NCBI RefSeq assembly: GCF_006740045.1
Contig: NZ_AP019749.1
Coordinates: forward strand, 2,127,001-2,191,000
Reading direction: 5' to 3'
Source of the DNA: Comamonas terrigena NBRC 13299
Lineage (GTDB): Bacteria > Pseudomonadota > Gammaproteobacteria > Burkholderiales > Burkholderiaceae_C
DNA: 64,000 bases
Below the pieces are notes generated by a model. The model saw nothing but the letters and a program-made list of their open reading frames with translations, did no database searches and had not been told where the DNA came from. Below, one piece after another: positions 35,660 to 44,882 of this stretch. Position numbers and translations under genes: made by a program. Numbering within the stretch: position 1 is the stretch's first letter; each line of letters starts with the position of its first letter.

Positions 35660-37306
35660 ATGAACTTTGATCTCAAGGCCTTGAACTTGGCGGGTGCTGC
35701 CGCTGAAAAATGTGATGCGCTGGTGCTGCTGGTGCCCGACGCTTTCAAGCCCGGCAAGGACGCGCTGTCGCAGTGCGTGGCGCAGGCGCGCAAGGCAGGG
35801 GATCTGGACAATGGTGCCGGCAAGCAACTGGCGCTGTACCAGCCCGCGGGCGTGGCTGCGCGCCGCGTGCTGCTGCTGAGCGCGGGTACGGCCTCCGCCA
35901 AGGAAGTACGCACCGCGCTGACAGCGGCTGCCAGCACCCTCAAGGCCACGGGCTGCAAGCGTGCGGTGGTGTGCCTGTCGGCCCTGCCGGACGCGGCGGC
36001 GGTGACGGCCGCTGCCGTGCAGACGCTGGCCGATATCAGCTATGTGTACACAGCGACCAAGCCCGAAGCCAAGGCCCTGGCCTGGACACGTACCACCGTG
36101 GCCGTGCCCGACAAGGCTGCGGCTGCACCGACATTTGCCCTGGGCGAGGCCTTGGCCTCTGGCGTGGGCATGGCCCGCGAATGGGCCAACCGCCCCGCCA
36201 ACCATGCCACGCCCACCATGCTGGCGGCGGCGGCCAAGGCCTTGGCCAAGCACGGCGGTATCCAGTGCAAGGTGCATGGCCCCAAGGAAGTGGCCAAGCT
36301 GGGCATGGGCGCTTTCATGGCGGTGGCCCAGGGCTCGGCCCAGCCGCTGCAGTTCATTGAACTGCACTACAACGGCGCAGCCAAGTCGCAGGCGCCGGTG
36401 GTGCTGGTGGGCAAGGGAATCACGTTCGACACCGGAGGCATCTCGCTCAAGCCGGCAGCGGGGATGGACGAGATGAAGTTCGACATGGGCGGCGCCGCCA
36501 GCGTGCTGGGCGTGTTCCGCGCGCTGGCCGAGCTGCGCCCCGCCATCAATGTGGTCGGCCTGATCCCGGCCTGTGAGAACATGCCTGACGGCACTGCCGT
36601 CAAGCCCGGGGATGTGGTCACCAGCATGAGCGGCCAGACCATCGAGATCCTGAACACCGACGCTGAAGGCCGTCTGGTGCTGTGCGATGCGCTGACCTAT
36701 GCCGCACGTTTCAAGCCTGCCGCACTGGTGGACGTGGCAACGCTCACCGGTGCGTGCGTGATTGCCCTGGGCGGCATCCGCAGCGGCATGTACGCGACCA
36801 GCGATGCGCTGGCCGATGCCTTGCAGAAGGCGGGCGATGCCGCGCAGGACCTGTGCTGGCGCATGCCGCTGGACGACGACTACGCCGAAGGTCTGAAGAC
36901 GACGTTTGCCGATGTGGCCAATGTGGCAGGCCGTGCAGCGGGCTCGGTGACCGCCGCCAAGTTCCTGCAGCGCTTTGTGGGCGACATTCCCTGGGCGCAC
37001 CTGGACATCGCTGGCACCGCATGGAAAGAAGGCGCTGCCAAGGGCGGCACCGGCCGCCCTGTGGGGTTGCTGGTGCACTATCTGCTGGGCCAGGTGGCCA
37101 CGGCAGCCAAAACAGCCAAGCCGGTGAAGGCCAAGGCGCCCCAGGCGGTGGTTGCGGACAAGGTTGTCAAGAGCGCTAAGCCGGTGAAAGCCGCCAAGGC
37201 AGTCAAAACCGTCAAGGCCGTCAAGGTGGCGCAGCCTGCTGCGGCATCCGACACGGCGCCGACGGCCAAGGCCGCGCTGACGCCAGTGGAAGCTGCGCGC
37301 GATTGA
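35660..37306 (+). CDS. pepA: Leucyl aminopeptidase with Lys/Ala-rich C-terminal tail
   Basis: A 548-residue M17 metallo-aminopeptidase. The metal site and active-site residues are in VGKGITFDTGGISLKP (Lys, Asp) and NTDAEGRL (Asp, Glu, Arg). The catalytic core ends near LLVHYLLGQVA (~residue 480). The last ~65 residues are unusual: repeats of the K-P/A-V-K-A type (KPVKAKAPQ, KPVKAAKAV, KTVKAVKVA), highly basic, before an ordinary end. PepA of E. coli also binds DNA as a hexamer in Xer recombination; a basic tail could affect nucleic-acid contact. ATG 35660 has an AAAGGA site. holC follows 16 bases after the stop. Confidence 0.93.
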   Translation: MNFDLKALNLAGAAAEKCDALVLLVPDAFKPGKDALSQCVAQARKAGDLDNGAGKQLALYQPAGVAARRVLLLSAGTASAKEVRTALTAAASTLKATGCKRAVVCLSALPDAAAVTAAAVQTLADISYVYTATKPEAKALAWTRTTVAVPDKAAAAPTFALGEALASGVGMAREWANRPANHATPTMLAAAAKALAKHGGIQCKVHGPKEVAKLGMGAFMAVAQGSAQPLQFIELHYNGAAKSQAPVVLVGKGITFDTGGISLKPAAGMDEMKFDMGGAASVLGVFRALAELRPAINVVGLIPACENMPDGTAVKPGDVVTSMSGQTIEILNTDAEGRLVLCDALTYAARFKPAALVDVATLTGACVIALGGIRSGMYATSDALADALQKAGDAAQDLCWRMPLDDDYAEGLKTTFADVANVAGRAAGSVTAAKFLQRFVGDIPWAHLDIAGTAWKEGAAKGGTGRPVGLLVHYLLGQVATAAKTAKPVKAKAPQAVVADKVVKSAKPVKAAKAVKTVKAVKVAQPAAASDTAPTAKAALTPVEAARD

Positions 37307-37322
37307 GAAGGCGGGTGCTGTG

Positions 37323-37754
37323 ATGACCGAGGTGGCTTTTCACTTCAACGCGCCGGACAAGTTGGGCTATGTCTGCCGGTTTGTGCGCAAGGCACTGCGC
37401 CATGGGGCGCAGGTGACTGTCACCGCCCAGCCGGGCGTGCTGGCCCATCTGTCGGCACGGCTGTGGAAAAGCGCACCCAGCGATTTTCTGGCCCATGCCG
37501 GCCCTGGCGCTGATCCGCAGGTGCAGGCCTTGTCGCCGGTGGTGCTGGTGCAGCAGGCTGAGGCCTCGCCGCACCGCGACATCCTGCTGAATCTGGGCGA
37601 AACCGTGCCCGAAGGGCTGGAAGGTTTTGCGCGGGTGGTGGAGGTGGTGTCGCTGGACGATATGGACCGCGCCATGGCCCGCAATCGCTGGAAAGACTAT
37701 GCCGCACGTGGTCTCGCCATCCAGCGGCATGATCTGGTGCTGAAAGGAATGTGA
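37323..37754 (+). CDS. holC: DNA polymerase III chi subunit
   Basis: A 143-residue chi subunit (HolC) that links the clamp loader to single-strand binding protein. MTEVAFHFNAPDKLGYVCRF and the C-terminal RWKDYAARGLAIQRHDL are characteristic. It follows pepA, the common gene order in proteobacteria. The ATG at 37323 directly follows an in-frame GTG; the ATG is preferred. Its TGA shares a base with the next ATG (TGATG). Confidence 0.92.
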   Translation: MTEVAFHFNAPDKLGYVCRFVRKALRHGAQVTVTAQPGVLAHLSARLWKSAPSDFLAHAGPGADPQVQALSPVVLVQQAEASPHRDILLNLGETVPEGLEGFARVVEVVSLDDMDRAMARNRWKDYAARGLAIQRHDLVLKGM

Positions 37755-38395
37755 TGGAGCCGTTTGGCCGCCAACCGCCGCGCTTTGTGCCGACGCTGAC
37801 CGATGTGGTGCCGGAAGGCCTGCCGCTGGCGAAACCTGCGCAGCAGGAGCCGGTGCAGGAAGACCGCCTGGACACGCCGGGATTGTCGTCGGAGTCTGCC
37901 GCCGGCATGCCTGCGGGATCGGAGGACGTACCGCAGGCGGGTGCTCAGCCAGCAGCAGGCTCCGTGTCAGAACCCGTGCTGACGTCATTCGCGCCAGCTG
38001 GTACGGCAGGCATGTCCGTGCCTGCACAGAGGGACCCGGTGCTGGTGGAGCCGCCTGCGGACTGGCTTGGTGGGGAAGCGGATGCTGTGGCGGGTGGGTA
38101 TGCCGATATGCCTTTGGTGCTGGATCTGCCCGAGCCCGCGACGGAGCCTGCATCCGTGCCAGCGTGGGATGCTGCAGCCCTGCACGAGATGCTGGTGGAG
38201 CGCATTCTGGCGCGGGTCCAGCCCCAGCTGGAGGCGCATCTGCGCGAAGTGGTGGCCGATGTGGTGTCCATGCATGCCCAGGCCATGTCGCGCAGCCTGC
38301 ATGCTGCCGTCGAAGATGTGGTGCAGCACGCCGTGGCCGATGCGATCACTCAGGAGCAGATCCAGGCCCAACTGGGGATTCAGCCCCCTCTGTAG
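37754..38395 (+). CDS. Unknown protein coupled to holC, disordered N-terminus and helical C-terminus
   Basis: A 213-residue protein not recognised. The first ~140 residues are Pro/Ala/Glu/Ser-rich and probably disordered. The last ~70 residues are predicted helical: LHEMLVERILARVQPQLEAHLREVVADV followed by MHAQAMSRSLHAAVEDVVQHAVADAI, with heptad-like hydrophobic spacing that suggests a coiled coil or helical bundle. It starts on the last base of holC (TGATG), implying coupled translation and perhaps a replication- or clamp-loader-related role, but this is only context. A bidirectional terminator follows. Confidence 0.65.
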   Translation: MEPFGRQPPRFVPTLTDVVPEGLPLAKPAQQEPVQEDRLDTPGLSSESAAGMPAGSEDVPQAGAQPAAGSVSEPVLTSFAPAGTAGMSVPAQRDPVLVEPPADWLGGEADAVAGGYADMPLVLDLPEPATEPASVPAWDAAALHEMLVERILARVQPQLEAHLREVVADVVSMHAQAMSRSLHAAVEDVVQHAVADAITQEQIQAQLGIQPPL

Positions 38396-38444
38396 CGCCG
38401 AAGGTGTGCTGGTGGTGGGTGGTTCGTTGCTGCTCCGAAAAACA

Positions 38445-38472
38445 AAAAAGGCCTGCTGATGCAGGCCTTTTT
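38445..38472. terminator. Bidirectional terminator
   Basis: Twelve-base stem AAAAAGGCCTGC / GCAGGCCTTTTT, loop TGAT, between the convergent holC-linked gene and the D-2-hydroxyacid dehydrogenase gene. Confidence 0.95.
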
Positions 38473-38499
38473 GATAGGGACGTGGTCCCGTGGAATGGC

Positions 38500-39504
38500 T
38501 CAGCGCGGACCAAGCACCTCGGGGTTGACGATGTTGGTCGGCTTGCCTTGGACGAAATTCACCACATTGTCAAAAGCCGCGCCAAAGTACAGTTCGTAGT
38601 TGTCCTGCTCCACATAGCCGATGTGCGGCGTGCAGATGCAGTTCTCCATGCGCAGCAGCGCGTGGCCTTGCAGGATGGGCTCGGACTCGAACACATCCAC
38701 TGCGCCCATGCCGGGGCGGCCGTGCTGCAAGGCCGTGGCCAGTGCGTCTGGCTCCACCAGCTCGGCCCGCGAGGTGTTGACGAACAGGGCCGTGGGCTTC
38801 ATCAGCGACAGGTCGCGCAAGGTGATGCAGTGCTGCGTGTCGGGCGTGAGCTTGAGGTGCACGGACAGAATGTCGCAGGTGGAGAAAAAGTCTTCGCGCG
38901 AATGGGCCACCTGGTAGCCATCGGTCAGTGCCTTGGCTCGGGAGGTCTCGCGCCCCCAGACCTTGACGCCCATGCCAAAGGCCTTGGCGTAGCCGGCCAC
39001 GATCTGGCCGATGCGGCCATAACCCCAGATGCCCAGGGTGCGACCGCGCAGCACGGTGCCCAGGCCGAAGTTGGAAGGCATCGAGGCCGCCTTGAATCCG
39101 GACTGCTGCCAGGCGCCATGTTTGAGGTTGGCGATGTACTGCGGCAGGCGGCGGCTGGCCGCCATGATCAGTGCCCAGGTCAGCTCGGCAGGTGCAACCG
39201 GGGAACCCACGCCTTCTGCCACGGCAATGCCGCGCTCGCTGCACGCCTGCAGATCAATGTGCGGGCCCACGCGGCTGGTTTGTGAAATCATCTTCAGCCG
39301 GGGCAGCTTCTCCAGCAGAGCGCGGGTGATGGGCGTGCGTTCGCGGATCAGCACAATGATGTCGGCATCACGCAGGCGCACAGCCAACTGGCCCACGCCT
39401 TTGACCGTGTTGGTGAAAACCTTGGCGTTGAAAGCGTCCAGACGGCTGGCGCAGTGGAGCTTGCGAACTGCGTCTTGGTAGTCGTCCAGGATCACGATAT
39501 TCAT
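38500..39504 (-). CDS. D-2-hydroxyacid dehydrogenase family protein
   Basis: A 334-residue NAD(P)-dependent dehydrogenase. The nucleotide-binding motif is GYGRIG (161-166). The catalytic set is Arg in NTSRAELVEPDAL, Glu in VFESEP and His in CTPHIGYVEQ. It resembles the phosphoglycerate dehydrogenase-like 2-hydroxyacid dehydrogenases of the YkuV/glyoxylate reductase side but lacks an ACT domain, so serine synthesis is unlikely. The substrate cannot be told from sequence. Single gene, ending at a shared terminator. Confidence 0.87.
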   Translation of the reverse strand: MNIVILDDYQDAVRKLHCASRLDAFNAKVFTNTVKGVGQLAVRLRDADIIVLIRERTPITRALLEKLPRLKMISQTSRVGPHIDLQACSERGIAVAEGVGSPVAPAELTWALIMAASRRLPQYIANLKHGAWQQSGFKAASMPSNFGLGTVLRGRTLGIWGYGRIGQIVAGYAKAFGMGVKVWGRETSRAKALTDGYQVAHSREDFFSTCDILSVHLKLTPDTQHCITLRDLSLMKPTALFVNTSRAELVEPDALATALQHGRPGMGAVDVFESEPILQGHALLRMENCICTPHIGYVEQDNYELYFGAAFDNVVNFVQGKPTNIVNPEVLGPR

Positions 39505-39789
39505 GGGAGCGTGGCCTTATCAAACCGGGAGAAGTGAAACGCGTGGCAGGCAGCCGCAGTAGCGAATCTGCCGCACAAATGTGTATTCTCTTCCGAAACG
39601 TGCGTTAAAACCATGTGAAACCGGTGTGTGCACGTAAAACCGTGCGCCATGGATGCGGTGGATGTCAGCCGGGTGACAGCGGCGTGCACCGGCTGGGCTA
39701 CAGAAGGCCGCAGAAAAGCTGTGCCCTTGGCAGCACAAATGCGCTGTTGGCTGGCAGCGGGCGGCGAGCTGGCCTGCTACGTTGGGCGG

Positions 39790-40530
39790 ATGCAAAGTTG
39801 GAATCGATCGCAATGGCGCGCTGCCGCGCTGCAATGTCTGGCAGGCGTGCTGCTGGGCGGCTGCGTCAGTGCACCGGCGCCGCTTGGAGCGGTGCAAGGG
39901 GAGTAATTCTCGGCTGAAGAGATATGGCAGTCCGACAGCAACCGCATGGTGACGCTGGCGATGCGCGACAACCTGGAAAGCCTGTGGCTGCTGGCGGACA
40001 AGCTCTATCAGCGGAACCCAAGGGAGTGGAAAAAGAGTGCCTCCAGCCGCGAAGCGGCAGTGGCGCAATTGCGCAAGGCGGTGCTGGAGCGTCAGCCATG
40101 GCCCGATCTGCAAGGCCAGCGTGATATCGCGGCCTTGTCGCTGGCGCTGCAGCCGCAATTTGCTGGGGACCGCGTGGCGGGCTTTGTCTATGCGGCAGCA
40201 GATACGGTGATCACCGCACATGGCAACAAGACCCGTTTCACTCTGGTTGATGGCCTGGATGCACAGCATGTCTTCAATGCCGCGCGCAATCTGGAAGCGG
40301 CCAACTGGATCCTCAACAGCCGGCGCAATGCCGATGGTTCATCGTTGCTGCTGTCCAACCACATCGACGACAGTCAACGCAATCTGAGCTTCGAGCGGGA
40401 GATGGGCAAGATCATCGGCAGGCTGGATCTGGTGGCCAGCTATGCCACGGAGCGTTACCGCCGCTCGGTCATCGGGTATGGGCAGGGGCTGGTGGCCGGG
40501 CCGTTTCTGCAGTTTCTGCCGGTGCGCTGA
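39790..40530 (+). pseudogene. Lipoprotein gene interrupted by an in-frame TAA
   Basis: The frame from ATG 39790 encodes a lipoprotein signal (RAAALQCLAGVLLGGC, lipobox LGGC) and a short linker, then meets TAA at 39904-39906. The same frame continues without shift: FSAEEIWQSDSNRMVTLAMRD and then a conserved ~200-residue domain (LYQRNPREWKKS, VAGFVYAAADTVITAHGNKT, NLSFEREMGKIIGRLDLV, ending GPFLQFLPVR). Related proteins of Burkholderiales, as I recall them, have this whole sequence in one piece. A single base change would explain the break. ATG 39946 could restart a 194-residue unprocessed form but would lack export. Product would be an outer-membrane or periplasmic lipoprotein of unknown role. 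Confidence 0.8.
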
Positions 40531-40772
40531 ATGCGTGGCATACCAGTGGGTGCGCCGTTCGGTGGCAGAGACCGGCTGGCAGGCGTGCCACAATCGCTGC
40601 ATTGCAAGGACAGACCGGTGCAGCCATTGCCCGGTTCTGGCGTTTGTATCGAGGCTCGATCGACTCCCTTGCGCCATGCCGGCTTGCCGGGGCGCAACAC
40701 CGCTGCTGCATTGCTGCACCGGGTCGATCGTTCCGGGGCCGGGCGCCTGCTGTTGTTCTAACGCTTTGTCCC

Positions 40773-41825
40773 GTGTCACACCGCCAACCCATACGCGTCG
40801 CTGATATTGCGCAGTTTGACGCCATCATCGACGCCCGCACCCCGGCCGAGTTCGCGCTGGACCGCATTCCGGGCGCCATCAATTGCCCCGTGCTCAGCAA
40901 CGAAGAGCGCGTGACCATCGGCACCATCTACAAGCAGGTCAGCCCTTTCGAGGCCAAGCGGCTGGGCGCCGCCATGGTTGCCGCCAATCTGGCGGGCCAT
41001 CTGCGTGAGACCTTCGCCAATCAGCCGGCACACTGGAAGCCGCTGGTGTACTGCTGGCGCGGCGGGCTGCGCAGTGGCTCCATGGTGACCTGGCTGAGGC
41101 TGGTGGGCTGGGACGCGCAGCAGCTGGCCGGCGGCTACAAGGCGTTTCGCGGCCATGTGATTGCGCAGCTGGAGCAGCAGGTGCCCCGCTTGCATCTGCG
41201 GGTGCTGTGTGGTGCCACCGGCAGTGCCAAGACCCGCGTGCTGCATGCCCTGCAGGCGCAGGGCGCGCAGGTCCTGGACCTGGAGGGCATGGCCAGCCAC
41301 AAAGGATCGCTGCTGGGAGGCCTGCCTGGCGTCGAGCAGCCCAGCCAAAAGCATTTCGACACCTTGCTGTACACCCAGCTGGCACAGCTGGATCTGACGC
41401 GCCCGGTGTTTGTGGAAGGAGAAAGTCCCAAGATCGGTCGCGTGGCCCTGCCGCTGGCGCTGGTGGAGCAGATGCGCCAGGCACCGGTGGTGGAGGTACG
41501 TGCCACACCAGAGGCGCGGCTGGCCTTTTTGCTGCGTGATTACGTCTATCTGGGCGACGACGCCGCGGGTCTGGCCTTCAAGCTGGGATTTTTGAAGGAG
41601 CTGCAAGGCCGGGAACGCGTGACGCGCTGGCAAGGCTGGGCACAGCAGGGCGATCTGCCTGCACTGTTTGCCGAGTTGATGGCGCTGCACTACGACCCGC
41701 AGTATGAGCGTTCCCAGTCCAAGCATTTTGTGCAGTGGGCGCAGCGGCAGGTGCTGGAAACAAACGATCTGACCGCACAGGGCATTGCTGCGCTGGCGGG
41801 TCAGATGTATGCCGGTCAGGAGTGA
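40773..41825 (+). CDS. selU: tRNA 2-selenouridine synthase
   Basis: A 350-residue enzyme (SelU/MnmH) that geranylates and then selenates 2-thiouridine at the wobble position of some tRNAs. The N-terminal rhodanese domain has the active Cys in YCWRGGLRSGSM (about residue 91); a P-loop (GATGSAKTR) and LEGMASHKGS, plus VEGESPKIG and RDYVYLGDD, follow. The P-loop reads SAKT instead of the usual GKT. The GTG at 40773 (VSHRQPIRVADIAQF) is the only start that fits the family N-terminus. Selenophosphate supply (SelD) is not encoded in the window. Confidence 0.88.
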   Translation: MSHRQPIRVADIAQFDAIIDARTPAEFALDRIPGAINCPVLSNEERVTIGTIYKQVSPFEAKRLGAAMVAANLAGHLRETFANQPAHWKPLVYCWRGGLRSGSMVTWLRLVGWDAQQLAGGYKAFRGHVIAQLEQQVPRLHLRVLCGATGSAKTRVLHALQAQGAQVLDLEGMASHKGSLLGGLPGVEQPSQKHFDTLLYTQLAQLDLTRPVFVEGESPKIGRVALPLALVEQMRQAPVVEVRATPEARLAFLLRDYVYLGDDAAGLAFKLGFLKELQGRERVTRWQGWAQQGDLPALFAELMALHYDPQYERSQSKHFVQWAQRQVLETNDLTAQGIAALAGQMYAGQE

Positions 41826-42006
41826 AGCGCAGCGAGGACGTTGCTGACGACACGCTGCCGCTGGCGCAGGGCCACGCGCAGCAGGTTTGGGGCGATGGCA
41901 ATGGACAGCGGCGGGTGGCATGCAGCCACCGCCACTGGCCAGGAGCTCCTGGCATGAACAGCGCCGTGCGCGGGAGTAGGAGCGGGGCTGGTCTTGCGTT
42001 CCGTGT

Positions 42007-42534
42007 TCAATCGCGCTTGGCGCGGATCACCCGGCCGTCGGCCGCATCCACCTTGACCTCCATCAGCACGCCATCGGCCTGCAGCACGTTGACCTGGTAG
42101 CTGGTCGTGCCCCAGTGGTTGTCCAGTTCGGCACTGACTGCGGTGCCGGGGGTATGTGTGGTGGCAGACTGGATGGCTTGGGGCAGGCTGGCTTTGGCAC
42201 TTTCCAGGCGCTGCAGGTCTTTGCGTTTGGCCTTGCCGTCGTTCTTGTACGGGGTGGCCTGGCCGGTCACGGCATTCACCCAGACCTCGACGCTCTCGCC
42301 ATTGGGGGTGATGACTTCCAGCTCGTAACGGGCTCCTGCCTGATCGCCTTTGTCCAGTTCGGCTTCGATCACTGAGCCCGGCACGGCGCGGGTGGCGTTG
42401 TCGATGGCCTGGATCAGGCTGAGCTTGGATTGCGCCGTGAGCTGAAGCCATTCCGCGCCCGATTTGGCGCTGGCCAGGGTGCAGAACGCCGCCGTGGCAA
42501 GGGCAAGAGCGGAAATACGAGGTGAAAAGCGCAT
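42007..42534 (-). CDS. Periplasmic protein with two PepSY domains
   Basis: A 175-residue exported protein. Signal peptide at residues 1-26 (MRFSPRISALALATAAFC, cleavage near ASA). Two PepSY repeats follow, about 36-90 (LSLIQAIDNATRAVPGSVIEAELDK, ending VNAVTGQAT) and 105-172 (SLPQAIQSATTHTPGTAVSAEL, ending VDAADGRVI). PepSY proteins may inhibit peptidases or act with two-component systems; no partner is adjacent. The ATG at 42534 has AAGGAG eight bases upstream, which decides the start. Confidence 0.85.
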   Translation of the reverse strand: MRFSPRISALALATAAFCTLASAKSGAEWLQLTAQSKLSLIQAIDNATRAVPGSVIEAELDKGDQAGARYELEVITPNGESVEVWVNAVTGQATPYKNDGKAKRKDLQRLESAKASLPQAIQSATTHTPGTAVSAELDNHWGTTSYQVNVLQADGVLMEVKVDAADGRVIRAKRD

Positions 42535-42792
42535 GCGGGGACTCCTTGTGCAGTGCAAAAAGAAAGGACAAGCTTAGGCGTCGCTGGCGGCCGGGGTGTG
42601 TCAGCCTAGACCGGCAATTGGCTCGCTGCAGGCGGGCAAGCAGTGCTGCAGCCGCATCCTCGCCTCGGAAATGCGTGCATCAGCGTGCCGGCGCAGGCGT
42701 TCGATGGTGTGGCGCTGACTTCAGTACAGCGCAACGGCCAGGATGTCGTGCGCCCTGGCCGTGCAATGGTCCGAAGAATGGCGGCGCCGTGC

Positions 42793-44001
42793 TTACAGCC
42801 CCAGCGCCTTGGCCACGTAGTCCGCGTCCTTGTCGCCGCGGCCCGACAGATTGACCAGGATATGCTGATCGGCGCCCAATTGCGGCGCCTGGCGCATGGC
42901 CCAGGCCACGGCGTGGGCACTTTCCAGTGCAGGAATGATGCCTTCCACGCGCGACAGCGTCATGAAGGCGTTCAGGCATTCCTTGTCGGTGACCGACTGG
43001 TACTGCACGCGCCCCAGGTCTTTCAGATAGCTGTGCTGCGGGCCCACGCCAGGGTAATCCAGGCCGGAGGCGATGCTGTGCACGGCGGCAGGGGTACCGT
43101 CGGCATTTTCCAGCACATAGCACTTCATGCCGTGGATTTCGCCGGGCTTGCCCACTGACAGGGTGGCCGCGTGGCGGCCGGGCTGGTCTACCCCTTCTCC
43201 GGCAGGCTCTACGCCCACCAGTTGCACGCCGGCATCGTTCAAGAAGGCGGTGAACATGCCCATGGCATTGCTGCCGCCGCCCACGCAGGCGCTGACGTAG
43301 TCGGGCAGGCGACCATGCTTGGCCAGGAACTGCTCGCGCGCTTCACGGCCGATGATGCTCTGGAAGTCGCGCACCATCATCGGAAAGGGGTGGGGCCCGA
43401 CCACCGAGCCAATGGCGTACAGGTAGTCGGTGGGGTTGGTCAGGTACTCGTCGAACGCGCTGTCCACGGCTTCCTTGAGGGTGGCCGCGCCGCGCGTGAC
43501 GGGCACCAGCTTGCAGCCCAGGATGCGCATCTTGGTGACGTTGGGGTGTTCCTTTTCGATATCGACCTGGCCCATGTGGATTTCGCAGGGAATGCCCACC
43601 AGCGCACAGGCCGTGGCCAGGGCCACACCGTGCTGGCCGGCTCCGGTTTCGGCAATCACTTTCTTCTTGCCCATGAACCTGGCCAGCAGTGCCTCGCCCA
43701 GGCAGTGGTTGATCTTGTGGGCGCCGGTGTGGTTCAGGTCTTCGCGCTTGAGGTGGATCTGTGCGCCGCCCAACTGGGCCGACAGGCGTTTGGCATGAAA
43801 GATGGGGCTGGGGCGGCCCACATAGTCGGCAAACAGGTCAGCCAGCTCATCCTGGAAGTCCTGGCGCTGGGTGATCTGCGCATAGGCGACGTTGATGTCG
43901 TCCATGGCCTGCTTCAGGTGCGGGGGCACCAGTTGGCCGCCATAGGGACCGAAGAAGCCCTGTTCGTCGGGCATGGAAGAAAAAGCGGGCAGAGCGTTCA
44001 T
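42793..44001 (-). CDS. trpB: Stand-alone tryptophan synthase beta chain
   Basis: A 402-residue PLP enzyme that joins indole and serine. The PLP lysine is K96 in HTGAHKIN and the catalytic Glu is E118 in [17 protein letters not shown] for phosphate binding is intact. The region [25 protein letters not shown] differs clearly from the canonical enteric/burkholderial TrpB, where the segment reads roughly YMGEEDxxRQxLNVFRM. There is no trpA or trpF beside it, although Burkholderiales normally have trpF-trpB-trpA. It could be a second TrpB that works alone on free indole, or the only copy displaced; the latter needs the rest of the genome. ATG 44001 gives [18 protein letters not shown]. Confidence 0.9.
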   Translation of the reverse strand: MNALPAFSSMPDEQGFFGPYGGQLVPPHLKQAMDDINVAYAQITQRQDFQDELADLFADYVGRPSPIFHAKRLSAQLGGAQIHLKREDLNHTGAHKINHCLGEALLARFMGKKKVIAETGAGQHGVALATACALVGIPCEIHMGQVDIEKEHPNVTKMRILGCKLVPVTRGAATLKEAVDSAFDEYLTNPTDYLYAIGSVVGPHPFPMMVRDFQSIIGREAREQFLAKHGRLPDYVSACVGGGSNAMGMFTAFLNDAGVQLVGVEPAGEGVDQPGRHAATLSVGKPGEIHGMKCYVLENADGTPAAVHSIASGLDYPGVGPQHSYLKDLGRVQYQSVTDKECLNAFMTLSRVEGIIPALESAHAVAWAMRQAPQLGADQHILVNLSGRGDKDADYVAKALGL

Positions 44002-44110
44002 GAAGTGACAGCAAGAGTGGGTGAAAAGATCCCCATCTTGATAGCACGCCATGCTTACAGCAAGCCATGCGAGCTTGCCCGGCTTGTCAACGTGTGGCGA
44101 TATCGGGTGA

Positions 44111-44569
44111 TCAAGCCATCGTGGATTCGGGCGGAATCTCAGCTTCCACCAGCAACGCCAGCAGTTGCAGCGACTGTTGCCAGCCCAGGTAGCAGGCTTC
44201 TGCAGGAATCACCTCGGGCACCCCTTCCTGCACGATGTGGACCTCGGTGCCGCAGACCACGGCACGCAGGTCGACCGTGGTGGTCATGGAGCCGGGCAGG
44301 CTGGGGTCGTCAAACTGGTCGCTGTTGCGGATGCGGGTGTTGGGTACCAGCTCCAGATAGGTGCCGCCAAAGCTGCTGCGCTCGCCGGTGCCCAGGTTGA
44401 CGAAGGCCATCCGAAAGCGCCCACCCGTGCGGGCATCCATTTCCAGCACCTCGCAGACGAAGCCATGGGGCGGCATCCATTTGGCCAGGGCCGCAGGGCT
44501 GGTGAAGGCGCGGTAGATGCGCTCCGGCGGAGCCTGGAGCACGCGGTGCAAGCGGATGGTGTGGGCCAT
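44111..44569 (-). CDS. SRPBCC / AHSA1-like protein
   Basis: A 152-residue START-like single domain protein with the AHSA1 pattern at its start ([30 protein letters not shown]) and [14 protein letters not shown] near the end. Such proteins bind hydrophobic ligands or act as stress proteins; ligand unknown. The ATG at 44569 has AGGAG eight bases upstream. It lies upstream of trpB on the same strand with a ~110-base gap and is probably independent. Confidence 0.87.
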   Translation of the reverse strand: MAHTIRLHRVLQAPPERIYRAFTSPAALAKWMPPHGFVCEVLEMDARTGGRFRMAFVNLGTGERSSFGGTYLELVPNTRIRNSDQFDDPSLPGSMTTTVDLRAVVCGTEVHIVQEGVPEVIPAEACYLGWQQSLQLLALLVEAEIPPESTMA

Positions 44570-44882
44570 GTCCAGCTCCTGTGGGCGGTGTGAAGGCGCT
44601 CAGCCTAGCGCTTTGTCGCAGGTGTGGCGAGCCAAAGCCCTGGCTGTGCCGTGGCAAAGCGCACCGGCGGCCCAGGTGGGTGATGCTGGGCGGTGCGCCG
44701 GGAGCTGTCGCCTGCAGGACGGAAGGGCAGGGTTGCTGCCAGGGTTGAGGGGCGGGGCGCGCTCCTACAGTGTCCAGAACGTGCCGGCGATGGCTGCATT
44801 TGCGCGGCGGAGAGAACAGCGCCTGCACGTTGCAAAGGGGTAGTCCGCCAGCGGTGGCGGGGCCCATGTGAAAGGCAAGAGC

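Noticed and set aside
35636..37078. Upstream extension of lptF by 481 codons
   Set aside because: It lies wholly antisense to pepA, and the LptF family start is exactly at 35635.
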